64,000 nucleotides of DNA, taken from the NCBI GenBank assembly GCA_039881145.1, contig JAYKKI010000039.1, positions 16,932,001 to 16,996,000 of the forward strand, in the 5' to 3' direction. Of the stretch, positions 61,251 through 64,000 are shown one piece after another. The position numbers and the translations under genes are program-made. Origin of the DNA: Druceiella hillmani (Eukaryota > Arthropoda > Insecta > Lepidoptera > Hepialidae). Position 1 is the first letter of the stretch, and every line of letters begins with the position of its first letter. The notes beneath the pieces were generated by a model. It was not told the origin of the DNA. It was given only the letters and a program-made list of their open reading frames with translations, and ran no database searches.

Positions 61251-61289
61251 TCGTTAGCTAAAAAAGTTATTTTGACATTAAACTGAGTG

Positions 61290-62690
61290 GTTTTCAGCAA
61301 TCTAATTGATACCATTAAAAATATTCAATACGTTTAATAAACTAAAACTTCAAAGTTTGCAGTTGCCATGTGACTGTATGTACCGATAAAGTTATTATCT
61401 GGAAATTAATGAAATAGACAATTTATAATATCGAAACACTCAATAGGGAATATTAAACTGTTTCACATATTTCAGTTTAAAATAATTGATATAGGGCACG
61501 CTACTTAACATTTTTTTTAAGTTTAAATGGCGGTTCGATTAACGAATAATATATTTGACAAAAATGAAATAAAAATTTACTTACTTATGAAAAAGGAATG
61601 GACAAAGTTCACATTTATTTTTGCACTTTTGGCGGAACTCGAGAACATTTTCAAACAAAAATAAATATATTTCAAAAAGAAGAAGCGTTTTGACTCAGCT
61701 CGACTGGTTAAAATATAACTAAGTGTGACGTGTGTTTCCTTACAACAATTATGTCAAAAATTGACAAACTTTTTACATGCGCCAAGTACGAGCGTATACC
61801 CCCTCCTTAAATAATTACCCCTCTGATATACGGAAATACTTCGTACTCGTACACCACCTTTATTTACATAAAGCCTAAAAAACATTTTTTCGAAATCGAT
61901 TTACTATTATTAAGAAAACAAAAATAACACTGAAAATTACTAAGAATAATGCGGAGGTCATGAAGGTAAAATAAAGGTTTTTTTATCTGAATTGAAACTT
62001 CTTTAGCGTCTGACTCATTCTGTCACATTAAAATCGTGCAACGCTCAGAAAACAAATGCTAAACACATCCGACTGTTGTCAGAACTTACTGAGCGCTAAC
62101 AAAATAGCCGTCGAGAATGTCAGAAAATTTATTCAATGTCAATGAATCTACAGGTCGCCACCAATTTTCTGACCTTTAATCAAGCGTTTAGTGTTGTCTA
62201 CAGTATTATGCAAAAAATACAAGGGAATATGGTATTATAATTTAAGCAATAGCTTTTGAGTGAAAATTTATAAGTGTAATATTATAATTACTGAAAATTT
62301 AATTGTAATGGGAATAAAAAGGAAAAAAAAGAATATACATCTATATAACTAATAATTATTATAAATTATTACGCAATTTAAAACATTAAAGAACTTAAGT
62401 TAAGAATTTCACTTCATCATCGTAACTTAAGAATTTCTTCATCGTAACTAAAGAAGTTTCACTTCATCAGAGAGCTTATTTGAATGAGACTCACTCATTT
62501 TTTAATTAAATCCTATGACAGCCTTTCTTTAAAAAAACAAGATCATAAATCTGTCGAGACTCAAAAAGGATCACGTTACCTTCAGTCATCCGTTGGATAG
62601 GTGCGAAATCAACATCCAATCTTAAATCACTAGAGCTTTATCTATTTCCAACAAAACAACAGTCATGGCCCACCAATCACCGATCGTCGT
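61290..62690. other. Unique AT-rich stretch, no gene seen
   Basis: A small direct repeat (TTTCACTTCATCA and ATCGTAACT(T)AAGAA) lies near 62407-62470. Nothing else recognised. Confidence 0.45.
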
Positions 62691-62870
62691 ACCGAATAAA
62701 GTTTCACCCGGGTCCCTGGGGTCAGCAGCTCGCTCCATAGGCCACGGGAGCCCCGGGCGACAGGCCTCAGAGCGCCTCAGCGGCCCACTCACCGCCGCCT
62801 CTTAATGAGAGGTTTCAATTTTAATTAGCTCTGCTCAGCGCGGATGAGCCGGCATCAGTCTGACAGTAGG
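62690..62870. promoter_or_regulatory. GC-rich complex block
   Basis: CACCCGGGTCCCTGGGGTCA, GGAGCCCCGGGCGACAGGCC and AGCGCCTCAGCGGCCCACTC, followed by TCAATTTTAATTAGCTCTGC with a homeodomain-type TAATTA core. Sharp composition change and no frame. Candidate conserved non-coding element. Confidence 0.3.
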
Positions 62871-62934
62871 GATGTGAATTTAATAAACGTTAGAAAAACA
62901 ATGCAAATATCATATATCGATATCAATACACAAT

Positions 62935-63383
62935 CGTTTATATTTGAGACAGTTGTTTACATTTGAGACATTCGTTTATTTTAAGACATTCGTTTAATTT
63001 GACAGTCTTTTAATTTGAAACAGTCATTTATATTTGAGACAATCATTTATATTTGAGACAGTCGTTTATATTTGAGGCAGTCGTTTACATTTTAGACAGT
63101 CGTTTATATTTGAGACAGTCGTTTATATATGAGGCAGTCGTTTAGATTTGAGGTAGTCGTTTATATTTGAGGCAGTCGTTTATATTTCGGATAGTCGTTT
63201 ACATTTGAGGCAGTCGTTTATATTTGAGGCAGTCGTTTATATTTGCGACAGCCGTTTATATTTGAGCCAGTCGTTAATATTTGGGACAGTACTTTATATT
63301 TGAGATAGTCGTTTATATTTGAGGCAGTCGTTTATATCTGAGACAATCGGTTATATTTGAGACAGTCGTTTATGTTTAAGATA
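62935..63383. repeat. 19-bp minisatellite, about 23 copies
   Basis: GTCGTTTATATTTGAGGCA with G(A)GACA variants, head to tail. Early units are more diverged and include a few shortened ones. Confidence 0.95.
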
Positions 63384-63384
63384 T

Positions 63385-63955
63385 GCCAAAGACTGCCACT
63401 TTTAAAAAAATATGTTTTAGTTTTTTTATTTACTTACATGCACAACAGACCCATTTAAATTATTTTTTTTAATCTGATACCTTACGTTTTAATTCGACAC
63501 CATTTTTTGATAATTTTTTATTGAAGTAACAAAGTAACACAAAATAACATTCAGTTGTATTATAAGACGTGTTGAAGTAACTTTTTTCAGAAAAATTTGA
63601 GAATTTTCATACAGTTCCGCAATATTTTCTACGCATTTTGGTGCATACGATCATCTGTATGAATAAGAGACATGTTCTTATTACGTATGTATGTGTGATT
63701 ACGCCTGTATATGGGTAACAAAGAATGTATCTATTATATATACAAGTGATTTTATGCAGCAAACTGAGTGTATTTGAGGTATGTTTCTGTGAAAATATAA
63801 TTTTTTCGCAATAAAATCGCAATTTTGATAGTGATATTTTCAGAAATGATTCAGAATATTAATATAGCTTTCTCTACTTAGTTTGATGCATGGAAACCTC
63901 TGAATAAATTATAAACGCTATATTCTATATAATTTCTTGGATCTTTTTTTTTTTG
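63385..63955. other. Unique AT-rich stretch, no gene seen
   Basis: Nothing recognised. Confidence 0.5.
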
Positions 63956-63959
63956 CTAA

Positions 63960-64000
63960 TATCCCAAATGAAGATGTTGCAATACAACGAAACAATAAAT
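63960..64000 (+). mobile_element. Foldback element fragment cut by the window edge
   Basis: ATGAAGATGTTGCAATACAA followed by CGAAAC matches the arm of the foldback family over the core and stem II of the hammerhead-like segment, with CCTAGG absent. The rest is outside the window. Confidence 0.5.

Overview
The window looks like gene-poor, very AT-rich nuclear DNA from an arthropod, most likely an insect. The reasons are long (TA)n tracts, several complex satellites, GT-AG introns inside a transposase gene, and remnants of eukaryotic transposons (PIF/Harbinger, mariner, an RTE-like LINE, long-inverted-repeat MITEs, foldbacks). I see no bacterial-style operon, no CRISPR array, and no host gene I can name. 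Species-level placement is not possible from the sequence alone.

Layout. 0-9 kb: unique AT-rich DNA, two copies of a TIR-bearing interspersed element (2.5 and 7.7 kb), a short GC-rich island (4.65 kb) and a CACGTG-cored 31-bp inverted repeat (6.5 kb). 9.26-11.93 kb: a satellite of exact 184-bp period built from six ~31-bp subunits. 13-15.6 kb: a 209-bp palindrome (foldback), a 0.2-kb tandem duplication and a decayed LINE reverse-transcriptase tail. 17.8-19.1 kb: a diverged 150-195-bp satellite. 21-24 kb: GC-rich islands, one with a short protein-like ORF. 24.4-27.0 kb: a nearly complete PIF/Harbinger element with TTA target duplications, a four-exon transposase and minus-strand accessory ORFs. 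29-35.5 kb: a hairpin-capped 70-bp satellite and other tandem repeats. 36-43 kb: a third copy of the TIR element, three more foldbacks, a possible regulatory block (39.2-39.6 kb), a tRNA-derived SINE head and a small unrecognised ORF. 44-56 kb: a dispersed ~0.7-1.1-kb duplicated sequence (two copies), a 75-bp satellite, two inverted copies of a TA-flanked MITE and a dead mariner. 57-64 kb: a pyrimidine-rich minisatellite, a near-perfect 49-bp hairpin, (TA)n tracts, two partial foldbacks, a GC-rich island and a 19-bp minisatellite.

The most interesting signal is in the foldback family (13.07, 37.33, 38.36, 42.61, 61.14 and 63.96 kb). Its arms carry a 41-nt segment that can be laid out as a type I hammerhead ribozyme: stem I CCAC/GTGG, core CTGAAGA, stem II GTTGT/ACAAC, then GAAA, a self-complementary stem III CCTAGG, and a GTC cleavage triplet. 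Four copies keep all of this, and one has a paired C-to-T and G-to-A change that keeps stem III. All copies carry one extra nucleotide between the core and stem II, so activity is uncertain. Hammerheads are known in Penelope-like elements and retrozymes; whether this family belongs there is an inference.

The genes do not form a pathway. The coding content is transposon-derived, apart from three or four short orphan ORFs in GC-rich islands that could be exons or chance.
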